This document shows positions 1-8,238 of a DNA stretch of 64,000 nucleotides, piece after piece (the first letter of the stretch is position 1; each line of letters starts with the position of its first letter). This stretch comes from Nocardia puris (GTDB lineage Bacteria > Actinomycetota > Actinomycetes > Mycobacteriales > Mycobacteriaceae). Made by a program: the position numbers and the translations under genes. The stretch covers positions 1 through 64,000 of the forward strand of contig NZ_QNRE01000010.1 in assembly GCF_003315035.1 (NCBI RefSeq), given 5' to 3'. Below the pieces are notes generated by a model. It worked only from the letters and a program-made list of their open reading frames with translations. It was not told where the DNA came from and searched no databases.

Positions 1-247
1 CACACACAAACACAACATGATCACGCGGTGGCCACTCCACGTCCAGCCCGCTGACCAGCAGCATCATCGATCACAAAGTCCGGCTGGAGTACTAGGCTAG
101 CTATCGCTTGTTCACGTTCATGCGAATACCATTGGGGGGATTGATATCCCAGTTCGTCGGTGATCGGGTGTAACGTTCGAGCAACTCGGAGTGAAGCCAT
201 GATGAAGGTGCCGCGCCGCGCGCGGCTGACGATTGGAGTGCCACGGG
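1..247. other. left flank of the defence-like operon, no gene recognised
   Basis: No convincing coding region is seen in this stretch. Its composition is more AT-rich than the core genome to the right, and the downstream operon must be read from a promoter somewhere in it. A weak ribosome-binding site (GGAG at 235-238) serves the first gene. I see no integrase, tRNA or clear repeat here. The accessory block may continue to the left of the window. Confidence 0.4.
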
Positions 248-2251
248 ATGGGCATTGGGGACGAAGTTCGGCGCAACGTAGAGCTGAAGAAGCCGCTCAC
301 CGCGCTGATCAACAGGGGGTGCCTACCGGTCGGGGGCATCTTCAGGCTCGACTATGATTCTGCGGTTGTCCTCACCGACGACTTCAAGAAGCGCGAGGCG
401 GGCGGCGTGCCCCGGGGCGGATTCCTACTCGCGGTTGCGGGCGATAACACCGACTCCGGGTTCATTCTCGAGGATCAGGAGATCATTTTGCTCCGAGTGC
501 GTGGGACGGCACCGCTGCCCAACGAGTCGGAGCTGATCCAAACTCGGTTGGCGGTTGTTCGTGACGCTGGTGCGTCGGGCGTCGGATTCGACGATGTCAC
601 CGACGTGCTCACTCGGAACGAGCTGCAGCAGTCCGCATTCGATTGCGAGGTGCTCGGCACGTTCTATACCGAGACTGACGATCGAGAGGCCCGGATCGAG
701 TACGGCGCCGATATCGACAACGTTGTGGTATCTGCTCGCTATCAGGTGTTCCTGCCTTCGACGGAGGTTCTGTCCTGGCTGAGTTCGTACCCGGAGCCGA
801 CCGAGGCTCGCGATTCCTTGCCTATCGGAAAAGTTCGATTCGCTGCGACTCGCAGGAAAGCGCTGATCGCTGGCACCGACCAGGCCGAGGTCCGCATCGA
901 CGTTTCGGACTTCATCGGCCGTAAAACTGCGGTCTTCGGCATGACCCGGACTGGAAAGTCTAACACGATCAAGACTTTGGTCACCGCAGTCCATCGGTAT
1001 GGCTCGGAGCACGACCGGGCCATTGGTCAGCTGATCTTCGACCCTCAGGGTGAATACGCCAACGTCAACAGGCAAGACGGTACTGGGCTTCGCCTGCTGG
1101 GGGACGACGACAGCACGGTCCGGATATACAAGGTGGAGCCGAGCCAGTCAGACAGCCGCGAGAAGTCACTTCGGATCAACTTCTACGACCGTGAGGTGTT
1201 GGAAGCCGCCTGGAGCCTGGTAAGCGAGGCCACCGCGACAGTAAACACGAACTACGGCAAGACCTTCCGATCTGCGGTACTTTCCGAACCCGAGACCAAT
1301 GACCACAGCGCGAAAAGTCGATGGGGCTGGGCACTGGTCGCGTTCTACGGTCTGCTGGCCAAATGCGGCTTCCATGGCGACTCGCTACCACAGAACCTCA
1401 CCGTTGCCGCTCCGGCGGCATCGATGAACGCCTTCATCGCCGCGAATCCCGGCGCTGCTGCACAGGCCGGCCGGGCTGGAAGCTATCGCGTGCAATCGCC
1501 CTCCGGGGCGCGGGCTCTGGCGGAATGGGTGGGCGAACACCCCGACGACTTCCCCAAGTGGCACGAAACCGAGAAGTGCCACTTCAGTGCTTTGTACGGT
1601 GTCTACAAGTACACGGGTGTGACCGCCGCGATCCGATCCATCCGTGCATTCCATGGTGCCCAATCCGCTGGAGATGTCAGTGAACATCTGTGGCAGGACA
1701 TGCTTGCCGGTCGGCTGGCCATTGTTGATCTCTCCAGCGGCAACGACCAAGTGGCCAAGGTCATGTCGGAGCGGATTGTCAGTCACCTCCTGAACCGGGC
1801 AGGGGAACGATTCCGGGCCGACCACGAGCCGATAAACATGCAGATCATCGTCGAAGAAGCCCATAACCTGTTCGAACGCGGCGGGCGCGACGTGGCCGAC
1901 GACCCTTGGGTGCGGCTGTCCAAGGAGGCTTCCAAGTACCGGATGGGACTGATCTACGCGACTCAGGAGGTCACCTCCGTCGACAAGCGAATCCTGTCGA
2001 ACACTTCGAATTGGCTGATCGCCCATCTGAACTCCGGCCATGAGACGCGAGAGTTGGCGGACTACTATGATTTCAAGGTCTGGACACCCAGCATCATTCG
2101 AGCCGAGGATGTCGGCTTCGTCCGGATGAAGACCTACTCCGGCAAGTACATCGTGCCGGTGCAAATCGCCAAGTTCGACCACAGTATGGTCAACGGTGCT
2201 CGCAAAGCTGCTGGTCTCGCGGCCGTGGATGTTCAGGCCGAAAGCGAGTAG
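248..2251 (+). CDS. HerA-family DNA translocase ATPase (DUF87/FtsK-HerA superfamily)
   Basis: Predicted hexameric DNA-pumping ATPase of the HerA type, 667 aa from the ATG at 248. That start has GGAG nine bases upstream; a TTG at 233 is the alternative. An N-terminal region of about 210 residues (HerA barrel-like position) precedes the ATPase core. Walker A is GMTRTGKSN (near residue 232-240), a conserved LIFDPQGEYAN follows at about 263, and the Walker B segment is IIVEEAHNLF (about 533-542), ending in two acidic residues. A distal TQEV...SNTSN segment fits the sensor and arginine-finger region. HerA proteins typically work with a NurA or other nuclease partner, and the next gene, 3 bp downstream, encodes a NurA-like protein. 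Family call strong; the defence role is inferred from context. Confidence 0.87.
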   Translation: MGIGDEVRRNVELKKPLTALINRGCLPVGGIFRLDYDSAVVLTDDFKKREAGGVPRGGFLLAVAGDNTDSGFILEDQEIILLRVRGTAPLPNESELIQTRLAVVRDAGASGVGFDDVTDVLTRNELQQSAFDCEVLGTFYTETDDREARIEYGADIDNVVVSARYQVFLPSTEVLSWLSSYPEPTEARDSLPIGKVRFAATRRKALIAGTDQAEVRIDVSDFIGRKTAVFGMTRTGKSNTIKTLVTAVHRYGSEHDRAIGQLIFDPQGEYANVNRQDGTGLRLLGDDDSTVRIYKVEPSQSDSREKSLRINFYDREVLEAAWSLVSEATATVNTNYGKTFRSAVLSEPETNDHSAKSRWGWALVAFYGLLAKCGFHGDSLPQNLTVAAPAASMNAFIAANPGAAAQAGRAGSYRVQSPSGARALAEWVGEHPDDFPKWHETEKCHFSALYGVYKYTGVTAAIRSIRAFHGAQSAGDVSEHLWQDMLAGRLAIVDLSSGNDQVAKVMSERIVSHLLNRAGERFRADHEPINMQIIVEEAHNLFERGGRDVADDPWVRLSKEASKYRMGLIYATQEVTSVDKRILSNTSNWLIAHLNSGHETRELADYYDFKVWTPSIIRAEDVGFVRMKTYSGKYIVPVQIAKFDHSMVNGARKAAGLAAVDVQAESE

Positions 2252-2254
2252 TCG

Positions 2255-3664
2255 ATGCCCTATCCAGGAGAGAAAGCCTCCCGTCTGGGGCACGTCGGTA
2301 CAGCCCGCAACAAGGCCGTCAAGGATGCCCTTGAACGGTGGGCCATCACTAGCGCTCGCCCCACCAGCGATGATGACATCGGCGCGCTTTGCGCTCCGCT
2401 CGAAGAACTCCCCATGGTCGGAAACCCTGGCGATGTCGACTACTCGATCACGGTCGACGGTTCGGACACTGAGGTTGAGGCCACCCGCGACCACCCCACC
2501 GTTAAGGTTGGCTACCTCCGGGTCGCGGGATCAATGGTTCGACTGGACGTATTCCGAGAACTTGCCCGTGTCCGATACATTGACCCGCAGGACGTCCGGC
2601 AAGCCCACAGCGAGTATGCGTTCGACGTTGCCCTCCCAGGCTCCCAGCTCGCGCGCCCCGGCCTGAGCGGTGTCGAAACCTGGCGCGCCGAGCTCGATGA
2701 GTTCCTTGGCAGCGCGCGGTTCGACTCGAGCACCGAAATGACGCTCGCTGATGGACTTTTGGCTTTGCATGGCACCCGTGATGCTCCTGCCCGTCAGATT
2801 GAACTACGGGTCTGCCCTAGTTGTGGGCTCAAGGCTGCGGGCGCGTCAACCCTCACCGTTACCCACACCGGCGGGTCCTGCCCGTCGTGCAAGATGCCTT
2901 TGTTTCTCGCGGATGTGCTCCGCACACATGAGGAGTACAAGGTCGAGGGATCGAACTTCGAGCCGCTCGGGCGCGTCATGACAGCAGCTGAGCGCCTGAT
3001 GTCGTTGTGCTACTTGAACTTCTTTGCTGATACCGCGCCCGATGTGCTGCGGCATACGATCTTCATCACCGATGGTCCGCTAGCACTCCATGGGCCCTTG
3101 GCCCCGCTCAAGCGACGGTTCCAGGAACATCTCAGCGATCTGAGTGGTTGGTGCGTGCAACAGGGGCTGGCGGCTCCGCTCATGGTAGGCATCGAGAAGC
3201 AGGGGGCCTTTGTCGAACATGCCGAGCTGATCAAGGATTTGATCCCGGTTGGTCAAGTCATGCGGCTCCCGACCAGCTACATCAACCGCGTCCTGGGAAG
3301 GGCGGAGACAAATCAATACGGTGAGGACGAGTTCTACGGTCGGCGCTTTATCTATCGCACGCGTGCCGGCGATCCGTTGGTGATCACGGTCCTGCCAGCA
3401 GCAGGATTTGCACCCTACGATGGAGGCATCGAGGTCGAGGGCTGGAAGGCGTACCCGACACTGCGCCTGATCTGCGAGGTTCTGGACTCGCTCAGAACGC
3501 GGATGTATCAGCACGCGGTCATACCCGTCGCCCTTGCGCACTCGGCTGCCGCGCTGCCGTTGGGTGTCGGACGATCTGTGCTGACCATGATGGCGCAGCA
3601 GAACATTCCGGGACTGAGATCCGACTTCCAGGCGGTAAAACCACCGACCTACTTCACCAGGTAG
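2255..3664 (+). CDS. NurA-like nuclease-domain protein with zinc ribbon
   Basis: 469-aa protein starting 3 bp after the HerA stop, so probably translationally coupled. A CPSC...CPSC zinc ribbon lies at about residues 186-211. The C-terminal half resembles the NurA domain: ITDGPLALHG near 271, VGIEKQG near 310, and a YGEDEFYGRRFIYR segment near 355 followed by a strand-rich region. NurA is the 5'-3' nuclease partner of HerA in DNA end processing. The N-terminal motif that would normally carry the first catalytic Asp (DGS-type) seems to read VAGS near residue 90, so nuclease activity is uncertain. The call rests on motif resemblance plus the HerA partnership; an alternative is an uncharacterised HerA-associated protein. 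Confidence 0.65.
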   Translation: MPYPGEKASRLGHVGTARNKAVKDALERWAITSARPTSDDDIGALCAPLEELPMVGNPGDVDYSITVDGSDTEVEATRDHPTVKVGYLRVAGSMVRLDVFRELARVRYIDPQDVRQAHSEYAFDVALPGSQLARPGLSGVETWRAELDEFLGSARFDSSTEMTLADGLLALHGTRDAPARQIELRVCPSCGLKAAGASTLTVTHTGGSCPSCKMPLFLADVLRTHEEYKVEGSNFEPLGRVMTAAERLMSLCYLNFFADTAPDVLRHTIFITDGPLALHGPLAPLKRRFQEHLSDLSGWCVQQGLAAPLMVGIEKQGAFVEHAELIKDLIPVGQVMRLPTSYINRVLGRAETNQYGEDEFYGRRFIYRTRAGDPLVITVLPAAGFAPYDGGIEVEGWKAYPTLRLICEVLDSLRTRMYQHAVIPVALAHSAAALPLGVGRSVLTMMAQQNIPGLRSDFQAVKPPTYFTR

Positions 3665-3673
3665 GCGGACGGT

Positions 3674-4933
3674 GTGCCCGAACGTTCAGCTGTCCGGCAA
3701 AATACCACTATGCCGTCATTGATCTTGCCGCCAGCCAACCTCGTCGCTCGCGAACTCGCCCAGGGCGCAAATCTTTTCGGCTCCAGTGAAGCGATCAACG
3801 CTGAGGCGCGTCCGCTGGTTGCAGAGTTGGAGCCAGTAGCACACGACCTCGCCCGCGGCCGCTACCAATCGCCCTTGCGCTACCCCGGGGCCAAGTCCTC
3901 ACTCGCGCCCGTCATCGGGCGAGTGATTACATCGGCGAAGCGATCACGGGAAGTGCCCGAAATCAACCTCCTCGTCGAGCCGTTCGCGGGAGGCGCGTCA
4001 GCATCACTGCGCATGATCGGAGACGGCACCGTCGAGCGCATACTTCTCGCCGATGCCGACCCCCTAGTCACCGCATTCTGGCAGACCGCAGCCGATGACA
4101 CCGAGCGACTGGTCGATCGAATGCATGACGAGTGGAAGCGATACGTCCGGGCCGGTGGCCAGAAGGCCGTTGAACGATGGGACTACTGGCGTACCTGGAC
4201 ACCCCGGTCGAGGATGGCTCGACGTAGCCGTCGGCTGGCCACCGCGACGCAGTGCTTGTTCCTCAATCGGACCACCTTCTCGGGTATCCTGCACGGCAAA
4301 GCAGGGCCCATAGGCGGGCGAGCTCAGACCAGCGCGTACCCCATCAGCTGCCGTTGGAATCCTGATGCACTCGCAGAACGAATCCGATATATCGGCCACC
4401 TCTACAACACGGGCCGCCTTGTCGACGTGTGGTGCAAGGACTGGCGCCAGACTTTGGACGACGTTCCCGAGTATTACCCACAACTACTTCCCTCACGGGT
4501 GGTCGCCTACCTGGATCCGCCCTACGTCGAGAAGGCATCGCACCTGTACCGGGCCTCGTTTGATCCCCTCGGGGGCTACGGCGGAGATGGACTTGGGTCA
4601 GCCCGGCCCAGCGATTACACCCTCCACCTCAGCCTTGCTGACTACCTGAGAACGAAGGCACAGTTCCGGTGGTTGCTCAGTTACGACGACCACCCATTGC
4701 TCACCGAGAGCGAGTGGCTGTACGCCCGCGACCAAATGACGCCGTCGCGCGCTGACCGCGAGGTACTCGGCGTGCGCTGCTGGCGGATCAGCAAGCGCCT
4801 GGTCAGCACTCGATACTCGGCGGCGGGCCGAGTCGGAAAGCGATCTGCCGAGGAGCTGCTGATAACAACCCTCCCACCGGCAACCGTTCCGATCGACGAC
4901 GAGCTGCGAGTCCTCCAGGGCCCTCCAAAGTAG
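3674..4933 (+). CDS. D12-class (Dam-like) adenine-N6 DNA methyltransferase
   Basis: Predicted SAM-dependent DNA adenine methyltransferase, 419 aa, starting at GTG 3674 (ATG at 3710 possible), 9 bp after the NurA-like gene in the same operon. Motif X is RYPGAKSS (about residue 68-75), the SAM-binding motif I is LLVEPFAGGA (about 99), an acidic ADADP motif II follows, and the catalytic motif IV is LDPPYVEK (about 278-285). About 60 residues precede the core, longer than in a typical Dam. In this context it could mark self DNA so that the HerA/NurA pair acts on unmodified DNA. That role is inference; the methyltransferase family call is firm. No separate specificity subunit or classical restriction enzyme is visible. 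Confidence 0.88.
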   Translation: MPERSAVRQNTTMPSLILPPANLVARELAQGANLFGSSEAINAEARPLVAELEPVAHDLARGRYQSPLRYPGAKSSLAPVIGRVITSAKRSREVPEINLLVEPFAGGASASLRMIGDGTVERILLADADPLVTAFWQTAADDTERLVDRMHDEWKRYVRAGGQKAVERWDYWRTWTPRSRMARRSRRLATATQCLFLNRTTFSGILHGKAGPIGGRAQTSAYPISCRWNPDALAERIRYIGHLYNTGRLVDVWCKDWRQTLDDVPEYYPQLLPSRVVAYLDPPYVEKASHLYRASFDPLGGYGGDGLGSARPSDYTLHLSLADYLRTKAQFRWLLSYDDHPLLTESEWLYARDQMTPSRADREVLGVRCWRISKRLVSTRYSAAGRVGKRSAEELLITTLPPATVPIDDELRVLQGPPK

Positions 4934-5044
4934 GGATATCCTGCTGACTTCCCTGGTGAATCTCGGCGAACAAGCGCAATCGGACAGCGCCCGAACCGGG
5001 GCGAACCCTGGCGGGATGATCCTGCGACCCGAGGGAATGCAACC

Positions 5045-5182
5045 ATGATCAGTGCGGGGATCGAGGCGGGCCGCGTCGCTGCCGCGAATGCTGCGGCTCG
5101 ACCACCTGTTGAGTTGCCGTCGGCGATGCCTGGAATCATCCCGCCGGATAGGCTGACCGCGACGGCTGCGGCCGCCGCTTGA
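5045..5182 (+). CDS. possible small protein of 45 aa, not recognised
   Basis: ATG at 5045 is preceded by GAGGGA with a suitable gap, and the frame runs to TGA at 5180-5182. The product is Ala-rich (a run of alanines at the C-terminus) and matches no family I know. It may be a real small gene of the accessory block, the end of a decayed mobile-element gene, or chance. Its only support is the ribosome-binding site and position. Confidence 0.2.
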   Translation: MISAGIEAGRVAAANAAARPPVELPSAMPGIIPPDRLTATAAAAA

Positions 5183-5581
5183 CAATGGAGCACCCTGGGT
5201 CTCAGACGGGATACGCACCCACGATGACCAGGCGTTTTCCAGTTGCCCATGTTTTGCGTGTCCTGCCAAGGGCTCGAACCTGCGACCTGATCTTGATTAG
5301 GGTCGCCCCCGCGTTGTCAGCCCCTCATCCAAGACCGCCGACCCGGTTGCTGACCACACGGCGCGACTTGCCATCAATCACGCCATTTAATGTCCCACGC
5401 CAGCCAACAGCGTCCACGCACGCCAACGCCAGTAACCATGAGCGCCACGACCGCAGGGCGGGATCGTGCTGTTTCCGCAGTTCAACGGCCAATACCGCCA
5501 ACGCGATCCAACGCCGGGAGCCCTTGACAACGATACCGATCACGCGCTAGGCCCATGTGAGCACATGGAGTTACCCATGTT
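5183..5581. other. gene-poor junction between accessory block and core genome
   Basis: About 400 bp with short, low-quality frames only and mixed base composition. It contains the tRNA-like segment listed separately and a perfect short palindrome CCATGTG-AG-CACATGG at 5553-5568. It looks like decayed DNA at the edge of an insertion. No intact gene is supported. Confidence 0.4.
5256..5300 (-). other. possible tRNA 3'-half remnant (candidate attachment site)
   Basis: Read on the minus strand, this segment looks like the end of a tRNA. It has an anticodon-arm-like AAGATCAG, then GTCGC and the T-arm signature AGGTTCGAGCCC, then GGCAGGACAC in the position of the acceptor strand. The T-stem pairing is broken (GCAGG against CCTTG) and no CCA or matching 5' half is visible, so it is not a working tRNA. 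Such 3' tRNA fragments are commonly left by integrases that use tRNA genes as attachment sites. It lies between the HerA operon and the first core gene. Confidence 0.35.
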
Positions 5582-5625
5582 CTCGCCGGATCAGTTGTCG
5601 CGTATGCATCGACTGATCCGGCGAG
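5582..5625 (-). terminator. hairpin downstream of lpd
   Basis: A perfect 14-bp inverted repeat, CTCGCCGGATCAGT at 5582-5595 and its complement at 5612-5625, with a 16-base loop. It lies just beyond the lpd stop codon on the minus strand and probably acts as its transcription terminator. It lacks a clear T-run, as is common in high-GC actinobacteria. Confidence 0.5.
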
Positions 5626-5633
5626 GACGGTGC

Positions 5634-7037
5634 TCAGAAGTTGATCATGTGGCCCGCGAGGCCGTGGATCGCTTCCTGGAGGGCTTCGCTGAGCGTGGGG
5701 TGGGTGTGCACGTTGCGCGCCAGCTCGTTGACCGTGAGGTCCCACTTCTGGGCCAGGGTCAGCTCCGGGAGGAGTTCGGAGACGTCGGGGCCGATGAGGT
5801 GGCCGCCGAGGAGTTCCCCGTACTTGGTGTCGGCGATGAGCTTGACGAAGCCGGTGGCGTCACCGAGGCCGTGCGCCTTGCCGTTGGCGGTGAACGGGAA
5901 GGTGGCGACCTTCACGTCGTAGCCCTCGTCGCGGGCCTGCTGCTCGGTGAGGCCGAAGCTGGCGACCTGCGGCTGGCAGAAGGTGGCGCGCGGCATGAAC
6001 CGGTAGTCGCCGAGCGTGACGGTGGGGGCGCCGCCGATGGTCTCGGCCGCCACCACACCCTGCGCCTCGGCGACGTGCGCCAGCTGGAGCTTGGCGGTGA
6101 CGTCGCCGATGGCGTAGATGTGCGGCACGTTGGTGCGCATGTAGTCGTCGATCGCGATGGCGCCGCGGTCGGTGAGCTGCACACCGGTGTTCTCCAAGCC
6201 GTAGCCCTCCACGCGGGGCGCGAAGCCGACGGCCTGGAGCACCTTGTCGACGGTGACGGTCTCCACCGAACCGGACTTGTTGTCCTTGATGGCGACGGTC
6301 ACCTTGCTGCCGTCGTCGTCGATGGACTGCACGGCCGCACCGGTGGTGATGGTGATGCCGAGCTTCTTGTACGCCTTGGTGATCTCCTTGGACACGTCGG
6401 CGTCCTCGTTGGGCAGCGCGCGGTCGAGGAATTCGACGATCCGCACGTCGACGCCGTAGTTGCGCAGGACGTAGCCGAACTCCATGCCGATGGCGCCCGC
6501 GCCGACGATGAGGATCGAACCCGGCAGGTCACGGGTGAGGATCTGCTCCTCGTAGGTGACCACGTTGGCGCTGAGCTGGGTGCCGGGCAGCAGCTTGGTG
6601 ACGGTGCCCGTGGCGATGATCACGTTGTCGAACGTGACGGTCTCGGTGCCGCCCTTGCTGAGCTCGACCGACAGCGTGTTCGCGTCGACGAAGGTGCCCT
6701 TGCCGTCGAACTCGTCGATCTTGTTCTTCTTCATCAGGAAGTGGACGCCCTTGACGCGGCCGTCCGCGACCTTGCGGCTGCGGTCGAACGCGGCCCCGAA
6801 GTCGAAACTGGCTTCACCGGAGATGCCGAAGGTCTTGGCCTCCTTGGTGAAGATGTGCGCGAGTTCGGCGTTGCGCAGCAGCGCCTTCGACGGGATGCAG
6901 CCCACGTTCAGGCACACACCGCCCCAGTATTTCTGCTCGACGATCGCTGTTCGCAGGCCGAGTTGAGCGGCGCGGATAGCGGCGACATATCCGCCGGGAC
7001 CAGCGCCGAGGACGACGACATCATAGTGAGAAGTCAC
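5634..7037 (-). CDS. lpd: dihydrolipoyl dehydrogenase (E3)
   Basis: Flavoprotein disulfide reductase of 467 aa, the usual length. It reoxidises lipoamide in 2-oxoacid dehydrogenase complexes using NAD+, in the cytoplasm. The N-terminal FAD motif is VLGAGPGGY (9-17), and the redox disulfide is Cys42-Cys47 in GGVCLNVGCIPSK. A second dinucleotide fold (VGAGAIGMEFG) sits near 180, and the C-terminal HTHPTLSE supplies the catalytic His446/Glu451 pair. In mycobacteria this family also serves peroxynitrite defence with AhpC/D. It stands alone here, with a hairpin downstream; its upstream region looks like a short or leaderless promoter. Confidence 0.95.
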   Translation of the reverse strand: MTSHYDVVVLGAGPGGYVAAIRAAQLGLRTAIVEQKYWGGVCLNVGCIPSKALLRNAELAHIFTKEAKTFGISGEASFDFGAAFDRSRKVADGRVKGVHFLMKKNKIDEFDGKGTFVDANTLSVELSKGGTETVTFDNVIIATGTVTKLLPGTQLSANVVTYEEQILTRDLPGSILIVGAGAIGMEFGYVLRNYGVDVRIVEFLDRALPNEDADVSKEITKAYKKLGITITTGAAVQSIDDDGSKVTVAIKDNKSGSVETVTVDKVLQAVGFAPRVEGYGLENTGVQLTDRGAIAIDDYMRTNVPHIYAIGDVTAKLQLAHVAEAQGVVAAETIGGAPTVTLGDYRFMPRATFCQPQVASFGLTEQQARDEGYDVKVATFPFTANGKAHGLGDATGFVKLIADTKYGELLGGHLIGPDVSELLPELTLAQKWDLTVNELARNVHTHPTLSEALQEAIHGLAGHMINF

Positions 7038-7215
7038 GCCACCGAGCCTAACTCCGCCGCCCCGACTTCACCCACCGTCCCCCCGCATCGGTGAGATCGG
7101 CGACGGCGGGCGGTGACGATCCGGCGAACGAGACCGTTTCATACGCAACAGCTATTGACGGGCAATCGGGGCGCGCGTCTCCGGATTGCGGACGGCGCCG
7201 TGGGCGGTGTTGCAC

Positions 7216-8238
7216 TCACACCGGCTGGGTGAGCCGCTCGTCGACCCGGACCGACACGCCGAACTCCCGCAACCCGTCCAGCAACCGTGGCGAGTCGACC
7301 AGGGTCTCCGGCAGGTACAACCCCGGCGCCGGCGGCGTCTGCCCATCCAGCCCGAGCAGCCGCTCGATGGCGAAGGCGATGCCGCGCGCGCTCAGCGACG
7401 CGTACCCCTCCGGGTCCACGATCTCATAGCGGAATCGGCCTCGCCCGCCGGAGCGGTGTTCGCCTTCGATCTCGATGACCGCCTCGTGCGACGGGCTTCC
7501 CCCGGTGCGCGAGGTAGTCGACAACCCCTCGGCCAGGTCGATACGCACCGAGGTCGCGGTGCTGCCCGCGCCCAGGCTGAGCACGTCGAGCAGGCCGGCC
7601 GCGTGACCTTCGTACTCGGTGCCGTCCACGCCGGCGAACCGGCGGGTGGCGAATTCCGGTCCGGTCCAGTGCCAGCGGCCGTCCCGCACGATCAGCGGCA
7701 GCGGGCCGACGCGCTGGATGTGCTCGAGATCCACCGCCGAGACGGGCCCGAAGGGATCACCCGGATCGAACAGCAGGCCGATCTCGATCGCGTCGACGAT
7801 GCGGAACTCCTTCGCGAAATGCAGTGCGGCGACCAGGGGTACACCGCCGTCGCTGTGCCCGAGCAGCACCACGGGCACGGCCGGGTTGTGCAGGTGGTGC
7901 GCCACGGTGGGCCCGATCTCGAACACGCCGTCCGACAGCGCGAGATACGGAATCCCCTGTGCCTGCGCGAATTTCAGCGTGTTCGGCGACCGGTCGCGCA
8001 CCGCCGTGACCACCACGCCGAACCGTGGGTCCGCGCCGAGCCCGAGATCGGCGCGATCCAGATCCACGGTTGTGGTTGTCGCATAGCCGATTTCGGCGGC
8101 CAGCGCCTCGGCCCGGTCGATATTGCGGGCGGCGAGGGTGATCGGCAGGTCGGGGTGGAGCTTGCGCAGCAACCGGGCCGTGCGGGAGCCGAGACTGCCG
8201 GTGCCGCCGAGCAGGAGAACGGGAGCCTGGTTCGTCAT
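7216..8238 (-). CDS. saccharopine dehydrogenase-like NAD(P)-binding protein (second paralog)
   Basis: 340-aa protein with an N-terminal Rossmann fold: LLLGGTGSLGSRTARLL near residue 10, then LAARN at the second strand. This is the architecture of saccharopine-dehydrogenase-like oxidoreductases. It is closely related to the gene upstream, sharing GLYLPE, IGP-V-HH and a WVPT-type layout throughout, and the two overlap by 4 bp (8235-8238), so they form one operon. Substrate unknown. The operon diverges from a TetR gene across a large palindrome, suggesting induction by a small molecule. Family reliable, reaction not assigned. Confidence 0.7.
   Translation of the reverse strand: MTNQAPVLLLGGTGSLGSRTARLLRKLHPDLPITLAARNIDRAEALAAEIGYATTTTVDLDRADLGLGADPRFGVVVTAVRDRSPNTLKFAQAQGIPYLALSDGVFEIGPTVAHHLHNPAVPVVLLGHSDGGVPLVAALHFAKEFRIVDAIEIGLLFDPGDPFGPVSAVDLEHIQRVGPLPLIVRDGRWHWTGPEFATRRFAGVDGTEYEGHAAGLLDVLSLGAGSTATSVRIDLAEGLSTTSRTGGSPSHEAVIEIEGEHRSGGRGRFRYEIVDPEGYASLSARGIAFAIERLLGLDGQTPPAPGLYLPETLVDSPRLLDGLREFGVSVRVDERLTQPV

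Noticed and set aside
5325..5543. Minus-strand frame of 72 codons in the junction region
   Set aside because: No ribosome-binding site or family resemblance, and the region looks decayed; not enough to call a gene.
5466..7094. Plus-strand frame of about 540 codons
   Set aside because: Mirrors lpd on the opposite strand; Asp/Gly/Val-rich shadow composition.
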